A stretch of 64,000 nt of DNA from Chitinophagaceae bacterium. Lineage in GTDB: Bacteria > Bacteroidota > Bacteroidia > Chitinophagales > Chitinophagaceae. This document shows, one piece after another, positions 35,722 to 44,261 of this stretch. The stretch lies in the NCBI GenBank assembly GCA_004028795.1, contig SAIW01000021.1, forward strand, positions 1 through 64,000, in the 5' to 3' direction. The first letter of the stretch is position 1. The number at the start of each line of letters is the position of its first letter. The notes under the pieces are model-generated. The model had not been told where the DNA came from. It searched no databases and saw only the letters and a list, made by a program, of their open reading frames with translations. The position numbers and the translations under genes are program-made.

Positions 35722-38661
35722 TTGTCATCTGAAAATTTAACCCCGCTGCATAAGGAGGTAGAAAAAGCTGTTGCTGTATCAAAAAAGCATGTTCTATTAC
35801 CTCAGAAAAAGAAAGAAAGTCTGGCTAAACTTAATAGCCATAAAACTCATAATGGTGTTTCTTCAGAAAAACCTATCATTGCCGAAATAAATTCTGAAAA
35901 TAATTTGGCTAAAAAATCTTCAGTAAAAACAACTGCAACAAAAAAAGCTGCACAGAAATCAGCAAAAGTTAATCTGGTAGTTTTTCAAATAAAATATCAT
36001 ACGGTATTCGGGCAGGAATTATTAATAACAGGCAACCACATATTATTTGGTAACAACGATATTTCCAAGGCTTTACCTATGAGTTATTTGAATAATGAAT
36101 GGTGGAGTGTTTCTGTTAATGTTGCTGATATTAATTTATCGGAACCAATTGTTTATAATTATGTATTAAGAAATGTAGACGGAAGCTACAGTTACGATTG
36201 GGGAAGTGATAAAACCTTTGATATAGCCGCATTTACAACAAAAGAAGTTTTAATAAAAGACTCATGGAATTTTGCAGGCTTTATTCATAATGCTTTTTAT
36301 ACTGAACCATTTAAAAAAGTATTATTAAAGCATAATGCAACAATTACAACCACTCAACCTAAAAAAACAACACATGTTTTTAAAATAAAGGCACCTGTTT
36401 TAAAACCAGATGAAGTGTTATGTATTTCAGGTGGAACTACTTCTTTTAAGAATTGGGATACAAAGAATCCTTTGCTCATGCAAAGAAAAAGTGGAGAAGA
36501 TTTTTTTAGTGTGCATGTTGATTTAAGTAAAGCCAGTTTTCCTGTGACTTATAAATATGCTGTTTACAATACCAGAGAAAACCGCATAACCAAATATGAA
36601 GATGGAGATAACAGATTGTTATACGATGAACCTAATACTAACAAAACAGTTGTTATCAATGATGGATTTATTGCCATACCATTAATACAATGGAAAGGTG
36701 CAGGGGTTGCCATTCCTGTGTTTAGTTTACGCACAGAAAAAAGCTTTGGTGTTGGTGAGTTTACTGATTTAAAATCTTTAGTTGACTGGAGTAAACATGT
36801 TGGTTTAAAACTTATTCAACTCTTGCCTGTTAACGATACCACAGCTACACATACCTGGTTAGATTCTTATCCCTATTCTGCTATTTCTGCATTTGCATTA
36901 CATCCTATGTTTTTAAATCTTCAGCAGTTGGCTGGAAAGAAACATGAATCATTATTAACTCAATTAGAAGAAGAAAGAAAAAGACTGAACAGCTTGCCCG
37001 ATGTGGATTATGAGGCTGTAATGAAAATTAAAACTGCTTTCATTCAACAAATATTTCCGTTACTTGCTAAAGCAACTTTTGCCTCAAAAGATTATAAAGA
37101 TTTTTATGAAAATAATAAGCAATGGTTAGTGCCATATGCAGCTTTTTGTTTTTTAAGAGATGAAAATAAAACTGCAGATTTCAGCTTATGGAAAAGCCAT
37201 CAAACCTTTAATGAAAAAGATGTTGAGGCATTGGTAGAAAAAGAAGGCGATGCAGTAAGCATTCATTTCTTCACACAATATCACTTACATCTTCAATTAA
37301 AAGAAGCAGCAGAATATGCACATGAAAACGGCATTATTGTAAAAGGAGATATACCTATTGGTGTTTACAGAAATGGTGCAGATGCCTGGCAGCATTATGA
37401 TTTATACAATATGGACATGCAGGCCGGTGCACCGCCTGATGATTTTGCTGTAAAGGGTCAGAACTGGGGCTTCCCAACCTATAACTGGAAGAAAATGAAA
37501 GAAGATGGTTATGCTTGGTGGAAGCAACGCTTTGAACAAATGAGTTATTATTTTGATGCGTTCAGAATAGATCATATACTTGGTTTCTTTAGAATATGGA
37601 GCATTCCTATGCATGCAGTTGAAGGTATCATGGGGCGTTTTGTTCCTGCCATTCCTGTAAGTATTGAAGAGTTCTCTTTCAGAAATATTTGGTTTGATTA
37701 CAACAGGTATACAAAGCCTTTTATTAATGAAGATATTTTGTGGCAATTGTTTGGCTATGATAATGAATTAGTGAAGCAGCAGTTTTTAAATTATGACGGT
37801 TTTGATAAATATGTGTTGAAGCCTGAATTCGCAACGCAACGTCAGGTTGAAAAGCATTTTACCACCCTTGAAGATAACGACTTCAATCAAAAACTGGAAT
37901 CAGGATTATATGATTTAATAAGCAATGTAATTCTGTTTGAAGAAGAAGGTTCAGATAAAAAGAAATTTCATTTTCGCTTTGCTGTAGATTCAACATTATC
38001 ATTTAAAAACTTAGATGAGCAAACACAAAAGCAGTTACACGAATTATATGTAAACTATTATTTTCAAAGGCAGGATGATTTCTGGAAGAAAGAAGCAATG
38101 AAGAAACTGCCGGCATTAAAACGTGTAACCAACATGTTGGTTTGCGGCGAAGATTTAGGTTTGGTTCCATCATGTGTACCCGATGTAATGAAACAATTAG
38201 GCTTGTTGAGTTTAGAAATTCAACGTATGCCTAAAGATAGCAGCAAAGAATTTTTTCACCCTAATGATGCTCCTTACTTAAGCGTTGTTACACCCTCAAC
38301 ACACGATATGAGTACGATTAGAGGTTGGTGGGAAGAAGACAGAACAAAAACGCAGCATTTTTATAATAATCAATTAGGCAGAAGTGGAGAAGCACCTTAC
38401 TATTGTGAGGCATGGGTTAATAAAATAATAGTATTGCAACACCTGTATTCACCTGCAATGTGGAGTATTTTTCAACTGCAGGATTTGATGGGTATTGATG
38501 AAAAAATCAGAAGAATAAACCCGGAAGATGAAAGAATAAATGTTCCTGCTAATCCAAAAAATTATTGGAGATACAGAATGCATGTAACATTAGAAGATTT
38601 AATGAATGAAGAAGTATTTAATACAGAATTAAAGCAGGCTATTGCCGATAGCGGCAGGTAG
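35722..38661 (+). CDS. malQ: 4-alpha-glucanotransferase with two CBM20-like domains
   Basis: Cytoplasmic GH77 enzyme that transfers glucan chains between maltodextrins, linking glycogen breakdown and maltose use. In the 979-residue protein a Lys/Ala/Ser-rich N-terminus (~1-80) precedes two CBM20-like starch-binding domains (~85-185 and ~215-315). The GH77 barrel follows, with nucleophile Asp617 (FDAFRIDHILGFFRIW), acid/base Glu810 (CGEDLGLVPSCVP) and Asp862 (TPSTHDMSTIRGWW). Start is TTG at 35722: no in-frame ATG occurs before residue 120 and an in-frame stop lies just upstream. TACCTTAG at 35693-35700 is the likely -7 box. Confidence 0.93.
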   Translation: MSSENLTPLHKEVEKAVAVSKKHVLLPQKKKESLAKLNSHKTHNGVSSEKPIIAEINSENNLAKKSSVKTTATKKAAQKSAKVNLVVFQIKYHTVFGQELLITGNHILFGNNDISKALPMSYLNNEWWSVSVNVADINLSEPIVYNYVLRNVDGSYSYDWGSDKTFDIAAFTTKEVLIKDSWNFAGFIHNAFYTEPFKKVLLKHNATITTTQPKKTTHVFKIKAPVLKPDEVLCISGGTTSFKNWDTKNPLLMQRKSGEDFFSVHVDLSKASFPVTYKYAVYNTRENRITKYEDGDNRLLYDEPNTNKTVVINDGFIAIPLIQWKGAGVAIPVFSLRTEKSFGVGEFTDLKSLVDWSKHVGLKLIQLLPVNDTTATHTWLDSYPYSAISAFALHPMFLNLQQLAGKKHESLLTQLEEERKRLNSLPDVDYEAVMKIKTAFIQQIFPLLAKATFASKDYKDFYENNKQWLVPYAAFCFLRDENKTADFSLWKSHQTFNEKDVEALVEKEGDAVSIHFFTQYHLHLQLKEAAEYAHENGIIVKGDIPIGVYRNGADAWQHYDLYNMDMQAGAPPDDFAVKGQNWGFPTYNWKKMKEDGYAWWKQRFEQMSYYFDAFRIDHILGFFRIWSIPMHAVEGIMGRFVPAIPVSIEEFSFRNIWFDYNRYTKPFINEDILWQLFGYDNELVKQQFLNYDGFDKYVLKPEFATQRQVEKHFTTLEDNDFNQKLESGLYDLISNVILFEEEGSDKKKFHFRFAVDSTLSFKNLDEQTQKQLHELYVNYYFQRQDDFWKKEAMKKLPALKRVTNMLVCGEDLGLVPSCVPDVMKQLGLLSLEIQRMPKDSSKEFFHPNDAPYLSVVTPSTHDMSTIRGWWEEDRTKTQHFYNNQLGRSGEAPYYCEAWVNKIIVLQHLYSPAMWSIFQLQDLMGIDEKIRRINPEDERINVPANPKNYWRYRMHVTLEDLMNEEVFNTELKQAIADSGR

Positions 38662-38680
38662 TATTAAGTATATACAGTTG

Positions 38681-38733
38681 ATAAAGTTTATAAAGTAATG
38701 AGCGGGGCTTTACCATTACGTTATAAACTTTAT
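38681..38733. repeat. 20-bp inverted repeat with GC-rich loop
   Basis: ATAAAGTTTATAAAGTAATG pairs with CATTACGTTATAAACTTTAT (one mismatch) around a 13-base loop AGCGGGGCTTTAC. It lies between malQ and the epimerase. No T-run, so not a standard terminator; it may be another interspersed palindrome. Confidence 0.6.
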
Positions 38734-38769
38734 TTACTTTACGGGCTTTAAATACTTTACGCAAATAAA

Positions 38770-39789
38770 ATGGCTTTAAAAATTCATTATAAACAAATCA
38801 ATCTTCCTTTTCAATATCCCTTTTCTATTTCAGGCGGAAGAACCAAAACGAATCAACCTGCTTTATTGGTGGCTTTGCAGTTAGGCAACTGGATTGGTTA
38901 CGGCGAAGCCCCTTCAATAATTTATTATAATATTTCTGTTGAGCAAATGATTGCAGATATTGAAAAGCATAAATCTGTCATAGAAAAATTTGCTTTTACA
39001 GACCCTGAACGTTGGTGGCATTTCCTGCATCATTTACTTCCTGACAACCCCTTTTTAGTTTGTGCATTAGATATTGCAGGATGGGATTTATTCGGGCAAA
39101 TGGAAAAGAAATTATTGTATGAATTATGGAACACTGAATGGAAAAATACACCTGCAACAGATTATACAATCGGCATTGATAGTATTGATAAAATGGTAGA
39201 AAAAATGAATGCCAAACCCTGGCCGATTTATAAAATAAAATTAGGAACCATTGAAGATATAGCAATAATGAAGGCTTTGCGAAAGCACACCACAGCTACA
39301 TTTCGTGTTGATGCCAATGCAGGGTGGACAGTTGAAGAAGCATTAGAAAAAATACCTCAATTAAAAGAATTAGGGGTAGAATTTATAGAGCAACCATTAG
39401 CAAAAAATGATTGGGATGGAATGAAAATTTTATTTGAAAAATCTTCATTGCCTTTATATGCCGATGAAAGCTGTGTGTTTGAATCTGATGTAGATAAATG
39501 CTTTAATCACTTTCATGGTATCAATATCAAATTGACCAAATGCAGTGGTATAACACCTGCATTAAGAATGATAAAAAAAGCAAGAGCATTAAATATGAAA
39601 GTAATGATGGGCAGTATGAACGAAAGCACCGTTGGTTCTGCTGCTATAGCTAATTTTTTGCCGCAGTTAGATGAAGTAGATGTTGATGGTCCGCTTTTAT
39701 TAAGCGAAGATGTTGCTAAAGGATTAAATTTTAATAACGGTGCAGTAACTATACAAGGAAATAAAGGTTTAGGAATTGAAATGATATAA
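38770..39789 (+). CDS. Dipeptide (L-Ala-D/L-Glu-type) epimerase
   Basis: A 339-residue member of the enolase superfamily, muconate-lactonising subgroup. Catalytic Lys pair KIK (155/157, YKIKLG), metal ligands Asp181 (RVDANAGWT), Glu207 (FIEQPL) and Asp232 (ADESC), and the opposite Lys254 (NIKLTKCSG). Such enzymes epimerise L-Ala-D-Glu from recycled cell-wall peptides or other dipeptides; the exact dipeptide cannot be read. The HAD phosphatase starts 3 bp after the stop, so the two are one operon. Confidence 0.9.
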   Translation: MALKIHYKQINLPFQYPFSISGGRTKTNQPALLVALQLGNWIGYGEAPSIIYYNISVEQMIADIEKHKSVIEKFAFTDPERWWHFLHHLLPDNPFLVCALDIAGWDLFGQMEKKLLYELWNTEWKNTPATDYTIGIDSIDKMVEKMNAKPWPIYKIKLGTIEDIAIMKALRKHTTATFRVDANAGWTVEEALEKIPQLKELGVEFIEQPLAKNDWDGMKILFEKSSLPLYADESCVFESDVDKCFNHFHGINIKLTKCSGITPALRMIKKARALNMKVMMGSMNESTVGSAAIANFLPQLDEVDVDGPLLLSEDVAKGLNFNNGAVTIQGNKGLGIEMI

Positions 39790-39792
39790 GCG

Positions 39793-40449
39793 ATGAAAAA
39801 ATACGAAGCATTTTTATTTGATTTAAACGGAACGTTGATTGATGATATGCAATACCACATTATTGCATGGCATAAAATATTAAACAGTTTAGGCGTACCT
39901 ATTTCTTTAAAAGAAACGAAAGAACAGTGCTACGGCAAAAACGAAGAATTATTAGAACGAGTATTGCCGGGAAAATTCTCTGCAGAACAAAAAAGAGAAT
40001 TGAGTGTTGAAAAGGAAAAGCAATATCAGCAAACGTATAAGCCTCACTTACAACTGATAAGCGGTGCAGATTTTTTTCTTGAAAAAGTCTTCGCACATAA
40101 TATTCAAATGGCTATCGGTACGGCAGCTATTATGTTTAATGTAGATTTTGTATTAGATGGTTTACAACTGCATAAATATTTCAGAACTATTATCAGTGCA
40201 GATGATGTGCAGTTAAGTAAACCCAATCCTGAAACTTATTTAAAATGTGCAGAACAGTTAAATGCTTATTCCTCTGATTGTTTGGTTTTTGAAGATAGCC
40301 CCAAAGGTGTTGAAGCTGCTGCCAATGCAGGAATGGATTGTGTTGTAATAACAACCATGCATACCAAAGAAGAGTTTGCTTATTTAAAAAATGTTGTTGC
40401 TGTTATTGAAGATTATAATGATAAACAATTGGAAAATTTATTTAATTAG
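39793..40449 (+). CDS. HAD-family phosphatase-like protein (beta-phosphoglucomutase type)
   Basis: A 218-residue HAD subfamily I protein with an alpha-helical cap (~18-85). Motif I is FLFDLNGTLID: the nucleophile Asp10 is present, but the usual second Asp (general acid/base, DxD) is Asn12. Motif II lies near GTAAIMF, motif III is SKPNPETYLKC and motif IV FEDSPKGVEAAANAG. The Asn could reduce or alter phosphatase activity, although related Bacteroidota proteins of this type appear to carry the same residue. Joined to the epimerase gene by a 3-bp gap. Substrate unknown. Confidence 0.88.
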   Translation: MKKYEAFLFDLNGTLIDDMQYHIIAWHKILNSLGVPISLKETKEQCYGKNEELLERVLPGKFSAEQKRELSVEKEKQYQQTYKPHLQLISGADFFLEKVFAHNIQMAIGTAAIMFNVDFVLDGLQLHKYFRTIISADDVQLSKPNPETYLKCAEQLNAYSSDCLVFEDSPKGVEAAANAGMDCVVITTMHTKEEFAYLKNVVAVIEDYNDKQLENLFN

Positions 40450-40505
40450 TATAAACTGCCACCAAAGCTAAAAACTGTCGTCGGGGTTGTTTAATTGTTT
40501 AAATC

Positions 40506-40531
40506 CCGTCAACGGCTTTAAGCCTTGACGG
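40506..40531. repeat. Palindromic element CCGTCAA...TTGACGG
   Basis: CCGTCAACGGCTTTAAGCCTTGACGG is a near-perfect 26-bp inverted repeat in the 40450-40683 gap. Resembles short palindromes scattered in Bacteroidota genomes; no clear T-run, so a terminator role is doubtful. Confidence 0.6.
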
Positions 40532-40683
40532 CGGTTGTTACTTATCTTCATCAAATATTCACCTTTCTCCTTTCACTTCTCACTATTATTAACCTTTCTT
40601 TACACAGCCACGTGCATAGTGTTTGCTTACTTTGTTAAGTTTTCAACAATCAAACTTTTCAACAGGCAATAAAATAAGTTTGT

Positions 40684-41562
40684 ATGAATAACTATGCAGC
40701 TATGCAGGCTACGTTTGAAACGCAAAAAAATATAAAGGCAATACTTTACACAACTGCAATTTGTGTAGTGCTTGCTTTAATACTCTTCTTTTTGCAGTGG
40801 ACTTTACCACAAATTCCTGCACCTGTTTTAGATACAGGTATAGAAGTTAATTTAGGCAATAGTGAAACAGGCAGCGGAGATGTTCCGCCCCAAATTCCTG
40901 GGCAACCTTCTGCAACGCAGGAAACCAATGTTCAGCCTCCTCCAACAACCGCAGCTGCCAATAATACTAATATTACAGCCGATGAAAATAATAACGATGA
41001 AGATGCACCTGCTGTCAATAAATCAACAAAATCAACCCCTAAAGCAAATCCTGCACCTGAAGTAAAACATAATAAAATTTCACCAACTGTTGCGGTAACT
41101 CCAAAACCCGCTAAGCCAAAAGCAGTGTATGCAGGTGGTACGAATAACAGCAATGGCGGTAATAATGCAGATAGTTACAATGGCGTAAGAAATCAAGGCA
41201 TAGCAGGTGGTAAAGGCGATCAGGGTAATCCCAACGGCAATCCCAATAGTGATAGTTATAAAGGCAATGCAGCAAGTGGTAATAGTGGCGTAAGTATTCG
41301 CAGTGGTTTAAATGGAAGAAGATTTACAAAGCTTCCAACATTTGAAGATGACTTTAATGAAAACGCCAAAGTAGCTGTTGATATAACGGTTAGTAAAGAT
41401 GGTAGTGTTACACAAGCCATCATCAATCCAAAAGGTACCACAACCACCAATCAAAATATACGTGGCATTGCATTGCGTAAAGCCCGTTCTTTAAAGCTTA
41501 ATGCCGGTAATGAGGATGAACAAACGGGAACCATTGTGTTTAACTTTAGAGTTACGAATTAG
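40684..41562 (+). CDS. TonB-like protein
   Basis: A 292-residue inner membrane-anchored periplasmic protein. One N-terminal membrane helix (~19-38, ILYTTAICVVLALILFFLQW), a long disordered Pro/Thr/Asn/Gly-rich spacer (~55-205), then a C-terminal domain (~225-292, AKVAVDITVSKDGSVTQAIIN ... IVFNFRVTN) shaped like the TonB C-terminus. In related genomes such genes commonly sit downstream of exbB/exbD and next to folC; here folC follows after a lipoprotein gene, but exbB/exbD are absent. A TAAGTTTG box ends 1 bp before this ATG; transcription may therefore start inside the annotated gene and the ATG at 40702 (MQATF) may be used. Confidence 0.75.
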   Translation: MNNYAAMQATFETQKNIKAILYTTAICVVLALILFFLQWTLPQIPAPVLDTGIEVNLGNSETGSGDVPPQIPGQPSATQETNVQPPPTTAAANNTNITADENNNDEDAPAVNKSTKSTPKANPAPEVKHNKISPTVAVTPKPAKPKAVYAGGTNNSNGGNNADSYNGVRNQGIAGGKGDQGNPNGNPNSDSYKGNAASGNSGVSIRSGLNGRRFTKLPTFEDDFNENAKVAVDITVSKDGSVTQAIINPKGTTTTNQNIRGIALRKARSLKLNAGNEDEQTGTIVFNFRVTN

Positions 41563-41586
41563 TTGTTGGTAGTCAGCATCAGTTTT

Positions 41587-41629
41587 TCATAGCATCGTTC
41601 CTTGCGTCGCACACTTGTGCTTTCTGTTA
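41587..41629 (+). repeat. Copy of the dispersed 43-bp repeat
   Basis: TCATAGCATCGTTCCTTGCG then TCGCACACTTGTGCTTTCTGTT. Near-complete copy without insert, between the TonB-like gene and the lipoprotein gene. Confidence 0.8.
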
Positions 41630-41715
41630 TTAATTAAACGTTTCCGTCGCAAATAGATGTTCGAAAATATATTTCACGTAATACTTATCTTGTGATAGTT
41701 CTTAATTAGTACGAA

Positions 41716-42501
41716 ATGAAAAGAGGCATTATTTTGTTATTGAGCATTATGCTGCTTTCAATCAATTGTAAAGTAGCGAAAAAGAGGTCCATGATTTTAA
41801 ATGGCGAGAGGGTTGAAGGCAATATCAATAACGATACTATTTACAACGGTTTAATTAAGTTTTACAATTTAGAAAATAACAGTCTTATCTCCGAATGTAA
41901 TTATGTGAATGGTATTTTGGAGGGTGAAAGAAAAGATTATTATAAAAACGGAGTTGTTTCTACAATATTGAATTACTCACAGGGGAAAAGTAATGGTTAT
42001 GTGAGTACATACGATTATAATGGAAATATCAAAACTAAAGCGTTCTATTATTATGGTATTCAAGTCGGAGGGATTACTGACTATCGTGAGAATAAAGTTC
42101 AGAATTATAAGTTCTACTCTTTAGATAGAGACTTATTAGTCAATATTAACTACGATTCTATAAAAACAAAAGAAATCACTGATCTACAGAAGGGTTACTT
42201 TTTTTATAGAAAATCAAAGGCATCTTCTGTTTTTTTAGAGGGAGAGATACCAATTGGAGATGAGTATTTTATTTATACCCCTAATCCTCCAAATTATAAT
42301 TTTCGGTACAGTATAGTCTTGTTAGATAAGAATTCAAAAATAACAGATACGCTTGAAGACTTTGATATGACCAAGCCTTGGAGCAGATTCCAAATGGATA
42401 ATGATTTAATTGCATCTGATAATAAAGTTGCAATTAAGTTAACAATGAATGATTTAGTTAGTCAAGAGAAAATTAACATGCTTAAATTTCTAAAACAATA
42501 G
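41716..42501 (+). CDS. Lipoprotein with MORN/YwqK-like repeats
   Basis: A 261-residue predicted lipoprotein: signal peptide with lipobox-like LLSINC (Cys at ~18). Residues ~40-135 hold YwqK/MORN-variant repeats (ISECNYVNGILEGERKDYYKNG, KSNGYVSTYDYNGNIKTKAF), a beta-rich repeat of unknown function. The C-terminal half is not recognised. More AT-rich and repeat-bounded than its neighbours (dispersed repeat before, twin hairpin repeats after), so it could be a local insertion between tonB-like and folC genes, which are usually neighbours; that is inference. Confidence 0.75.
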   Translation: MKRGIILLLSIMLLSINCKVAKKRSMILNGERVEGNINNDTIYNGLIKFYNLENNSLISECNYVNGILEGERKDYYKNGVVSTILNYSQGKSNGYVSTYDYNGNIKTKAFYYYGIQVGGITDYRENKVQNYKFYSLDRDLLVNINYDSIKTKEITDLQKGYFFYRKSKASSVFLEGEIPIGDEYFIYTPNPPNYNFRYSIVLLDKNSKITDTLEDFDMTKPWSRFQMDNDLIASDNKVAIKLTMNDLVSQEKINMLKFLKQ

Positions 42502-42504
42502 CTT

Positions 42505-42581
42505 GCCGAAGTTGGTGTTCTTCACCAACATCATTTCATTACATATGTGTTGTTGGTCAAAAGACGCAACAACGGCGAAGA
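42505..42581 (+). repeat. Twin-hairpin repeat, copy 1
   Basis: 77-bp unit with two hairpins, GTTGGTG/CACCAAC and GTTGTTG/CAACAAC. 70 of 77 positions match copy 2 at 42711-42787. Confidence 0.85.
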
Positions 42582-42596
42582 GTATCAATTGTATAT

Positions 42597-42640
42597 CGTC
42601 ATTTCGAGATTGGGTTCGAGCCCAAAGAGAAATCTCTTTG
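42597..42640 (+). repeat. CGTCATTTCGA-type palindromic repeat
   Basis: CGTCATTTCGAGATTGGGTT then CGAGCCCAAAGAGAAATCTC. This is a form of interspersed element common in Bacteroidota gaps. Lies between the two twin-hairpin copies; the 42502-42885 gap has no gene. Confidence 0.6.
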
Positions 42641-42710
42641 TTGTAAAATTGAGATTTACAAACATTTTTTATTGTGTTTGGTGTTTGTGTAGGTAGAACC
42701 AATCTTCTCC

Positions 42711-42787
42711 GCCGATGTTGGTGTTCTTCACCAATATCATTTCATTAAATATACGTTGTTGGTCAAAAGACGTAACAATGGCGAAGA
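42711..42787 (+). repeat. Twin-hairpin repeat, copy 2
   Basis: Direct copy of 42505-42581 with 7 substitutions, several of which are in loops or keep pairing. Confidence 0.85.
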
Positions 42788-42885
42788 TGAAATTCAAAAC
42801 TAATAAGACTATTAAAGTTACTGCATCCGAAGCTAACTTTTAATAAGCATCCATTCAATTACTTACATCAAACTACATTTGCTGC

Positions 42886-44175
42886 ATGAATTATCAGCAA
42901 ACCATTCAATACCTGTTTGAGAAATTACCCATGTTCAGCCGTATTGGTACTGCTGCCTATAAAAAAGATTTAACTAATACCATTGCATTATGTAATGTAT
43001 TAAATAATCCGCAACAGCATTTCAAGACTATTCATATTGCAGGAACCAATGGGAAAGGCTCTGTAAGTCATATGCTGGCTGCTGTGTTACAAACTGCCGG
43101 TTATAAAACAGGTTTATATACTTCGCCGCATTTAAAAGATTTCAGAGAAAGAATTAAGGTTAATGGTGCATTATGCAGTGAAGATTTTATTGTTCAGTTT
43201 ACGCAGAAAATACAACCGCAAATTGAAACTGTTGAGCCAAGCTTTTTTGAGATAACTGTTGCTATGGCATTTGAATACTTTGCAGAGCAACAGGTGGATG
43301 TAGCTGTTATTGAAACGGGTTTGGGTGGAAGATTAGATAGTACTAATATTATTACTCCGGAACTATCAATCATAACAAACATTGGTTATGACCATATGAA
43401 TTTGTTAGGTGATACGTTGGATAAAATTGCTTTTGAAAAAGCAGGTATCATAAAACCTGGCGTTCCGGTAGTTGTGGGAGAAACACATAAAGAAACTGCC
43501 AATGTTTTTCTGTCAAAAGCCAATGAAACCAACTCAACTATTGTGTTTGCAGATAAGCAAAGATGGATTGTTGATTGGCAATACGAGCATTATTTATTAA
43601 ATGTTTCCGTTGCTAATCATGTAAATGATGAACACGAGAAATATAGTCTGGACTTAAATGGATTGTATCAAGCTAAAAATTTATTAACTGTTTTAGAAGC
43701 AGTACATCAGTTACAATTACAAGGCTGGCAAATTGATAAAAGCCATGTGCATCAGGCATTGCAGCATACTAAAAAATTAACAGGCTTGCATGGAAGATGG
43801 GAAGTAATTCATCAACACCCAACTGTTGTTTTAGATGTGGCACATAATGAAGATGGCATGAAACAGTTGGTACAACAAGTAGAATTAGTAAACTATCATC
43901 ATCTGCATATTGTAATCGGTATGGTAAAAGATAAAGCTATTGACAATGTTTTGGCTTTATTACCCAAACAGGCAACTTATTATTTCACACAGGCACAAAT
44001 AGAAAGGGCGTTGGATGCTGAAAGCCTTAAAGAAAAAGCAAGGGCTTTTGAATTAAATGGTAATCATTACAAGAATGTAAATATTGCATTAAAAGAAGTT
44101 GTATCAAAAGCTGATAAAGAAGATTTAATTCTTGTTTGCGGTAGTGTATTTTTAATAGGAGAAGTAGAGTTGTGA
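42886..44175 (+). CDS. folC: Bifunctional folylpolyglutamate/dihydrofolate synthase
   Basis: Adds glutamate to dihydropteroate and folates (ATP-dependent, Mur-ligase fold). The 429-residue protein has the P-loop IHIAGTNGKGSVSHML near 49-64, SPHLKDFRERI, and GLGGRLDSTNII. LDVAHNEDGMKQL (DxAHN) marks the C-terminal domain. Start ATG follows a TACATTTG box by 4 bp, so the mRNA may be leaderless. Confidence 0.95.
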   Translation: MNYQQTIQYLFEKLPMFSRIGTAAYKKDLTNTIALCNVLNNPQQHFKTIHIAGTNGKGSVSHMLAAVLQTAGYKTGLYTSPHLKDFRERIKVNGALCSEDFIVQFTQKIQPQIETVEPSFFEITVAMAFEYFAEQQVDVAVIETGLGGRLDSTNIITPELSIITNIGYDHMNLLGDTLDKIAFEKAGIIKPGVPVVVGETHKETANVFLSKANETNSTIVFADKQRWIVDWQYEHYLLNVSVANHVNDEHEKYSLDLNGLYQAKNLLTVLEAVHQLQLQGWQIDKSHVHQALQHTKKLTGLHGRWEVIHQHPTVVLDVAHNEDGMKQLVQQVELVNYHHLHIVIGMVKDKAIDNVLALLPKQATYYFTQAQIERALDAESLKEKARAFELNGNHYKNVNIALKEVVSKADKEDLILVCGSVFLIGEVEL

Positions 44176-44179
44176 TTTT

Positions 44180-44254
44180 ACCGCAGAGGCACAAAGGCGG
44201 GGAGTTACGCAAAGAAATCTTAGCGATACTTGGCGTTCTCTGCGGCTTTGCGGT
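44180..44254 (+). repeat. CGCAAAG-type intergenic repeat
   Basis: ACCGCAGAGGCACAAAGGCG ... GGCTTTGCGGT: palindromic ends, internal CGCAAAG and CTCTGCG blocks. Similar sequences lie at 53669, 55061 and 57511. Fills the gap between folC and the convergent mgtE. Confidence 0.75.
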
Positions 44255-44261
44255 TAAGAAC

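Noticed and set aside
38681-38733. Terminator after malQ
   Set aside because: Strong inverted repeat, but the stem is AT-rich and is followed by TTACTTT rather than a clean T-run; listed as a repeat only.
42505-42787. Possible CRISPR array
   Set aside because: Only two copies, 77 bp long with a 129-bp spacer that is itself a known-type repeat, and no cas genes anywhere in the window.
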